A stretch of 6,418 nt of DNA from BOG-908 sp964244615 (GTDB lineage: Bacteria > Pseudomonadota > Alphaproteobacteria > Acetobacterales > Acetobacteraceae), in NCBI GenBank assembly GCA_964244615.1, contig CAXTJP010000132.1, positions 1-6,418 on the forward strand, in the 5' to 3' direction. The position numbers were made by a program, and so were the translations under genes. The notes below the pieces were generated by a model. The model was not told the DNA's origin. It searched no databases and saw only the letters and a program-made list of their open reading frames with translations. Below, one piece after another: positions 6,153 through 6,418 of this stretch (within the stretch, counting starts at the first letter, position 1; each line of letters opens with the position of its first letter).

Positions 6153-6418
6153 GTGCGCATCTGGACCGATGGCGGCTGCAAGCCCAACCCCGGCCCGGGC
6201 GGCTGGGGCGCCGTGCTGGTCTTTGGCGGCCGCGAGCGCGAACTGTCCGGCGCCGACCCCGCCACCACCAACAACCGCATGGAGCTGACCGCCGCCGCCT
6301 GCGCGCTGGAAACGCTGACCCGACCCTGCCGCGTCATCCTGCACACCGACAGCGAATACGTACGCAACGGCATCACCCGCTGGCACACCGGCTGGGTCCG
6401 CCGCAACTGGCGCAACGC
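6153..6418 (+). CDS. rnhA: Ribonuclease HI, N-terminal part
   Basis: RNase HI cleaves the RNA strand of RNA-DNA hybrids (R-loops, RNA primers) with two metal ions. The gene runs off the right edge, leaving 88 codons of a protein usually about 150 residues long. Strand 1 carries the first catalytic aspartate, IWTDGGCKPNPGPGGWG (D6 from GTG 6153). Then come E44 in TTNNRMELTAA and D66 in HTDSEYVRNGI, which with D6 are three of the four carboxylates; the fourth (E. coli D134) lies outside the window. GITRWHTGW matches the start of the basic-protrusion region. The start is unsettled: GTG 6153 is the only standard start, but it leaves almost nothing before the first strand; the frame is open back to 6093 and offers ATT 6105 behind a good GAAGGA. 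It follows thrB in the same direction with at most 34 bp between, so probably one transcript. Confidence 0.93.
   Translation, partial: MRIWTDGGCKPNPGPGGWGAVLVFGGRERELSGADPATTNNRMELTAAACALETLTRPCRVILHTDSEYVRNGITRWHTGWVRRNWRN

Noticed and set aside
5081..6415. N-terminal extension of the permease frame across thrB and rnhA
   Set aside because: The frame stays open by chance; residues before GTG 5080 are Gln/Arg/Gly-rich antisense translation of thrB and rnhA, without membrane helices, whereas APC proteins start just before TM1.

Overview
The window looks like chromosomal DNA of an alphaproteobacterium, most likely a member of Rhodospirillales/Acetobacteraceae. The reasons are very high GC, strong G/C bias at third codon positions, and an ispH, thrB, rnhA gene set in one orientation, an association I recall from that group. 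The taxonomic placement is inference from content, not from a search.

Layout: (1) positions 1-383 (+) hold the C-terminal end of a membrane protein that resembles the NrfD/PsrC quinone-interacting anchor subunit. (2) A GT61-family glycosyltransferase follows on the same strand to 1537. It has no ordinary start codon where its coding signal begins. (3) A relatively AT-rich convergent intergenic stretch (1538-1646) contains nested inverted repeats and plausible terminators facing both ways. (4) A small exported lipoprotein of unknown function lies on the minus strand (1647-2177). It is divergent from (5) ispH (2350-3333, +), the last enzyme of the MEP isoprenoid pathway. (6) Next comes a short, slightly abnormal MNT-type nucleotidyltransferase-fold protein (3435-3773, +). 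(7) It converges on an APC-superfamily amino-acid permease (3788-5080, -). (8) The permease is divergent from thrB, a type II homoserine kinase (5159-6118, +). (9) thrB is closely followed by rnhA (RNase HI), which runs off the right edge.

How the genes fit together: IspH makes IPP/DMAPP, ThrB commits homoserine to threonine, and RNase HI removes RNA from RNA-DNA hybrids. These are housekeeping genes that are neighbours without sharing a pathway. The permease and the nucleotidyltransferase-like gene sit between ispH and thrB and look like an insertion into that block. The left part (NrfD-like tail plus GT61) is accessory and functionally unrelated. I found no CRISPR array, tRNA, rRNA, transposase or phage gene, and no convincing new multi-gene system. 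The points most worth checking are the start codons of the GT61 and rnhA genes, the altered catalytic loop of the orphan nucleotidyltransferase, and the intergenic palindrome.
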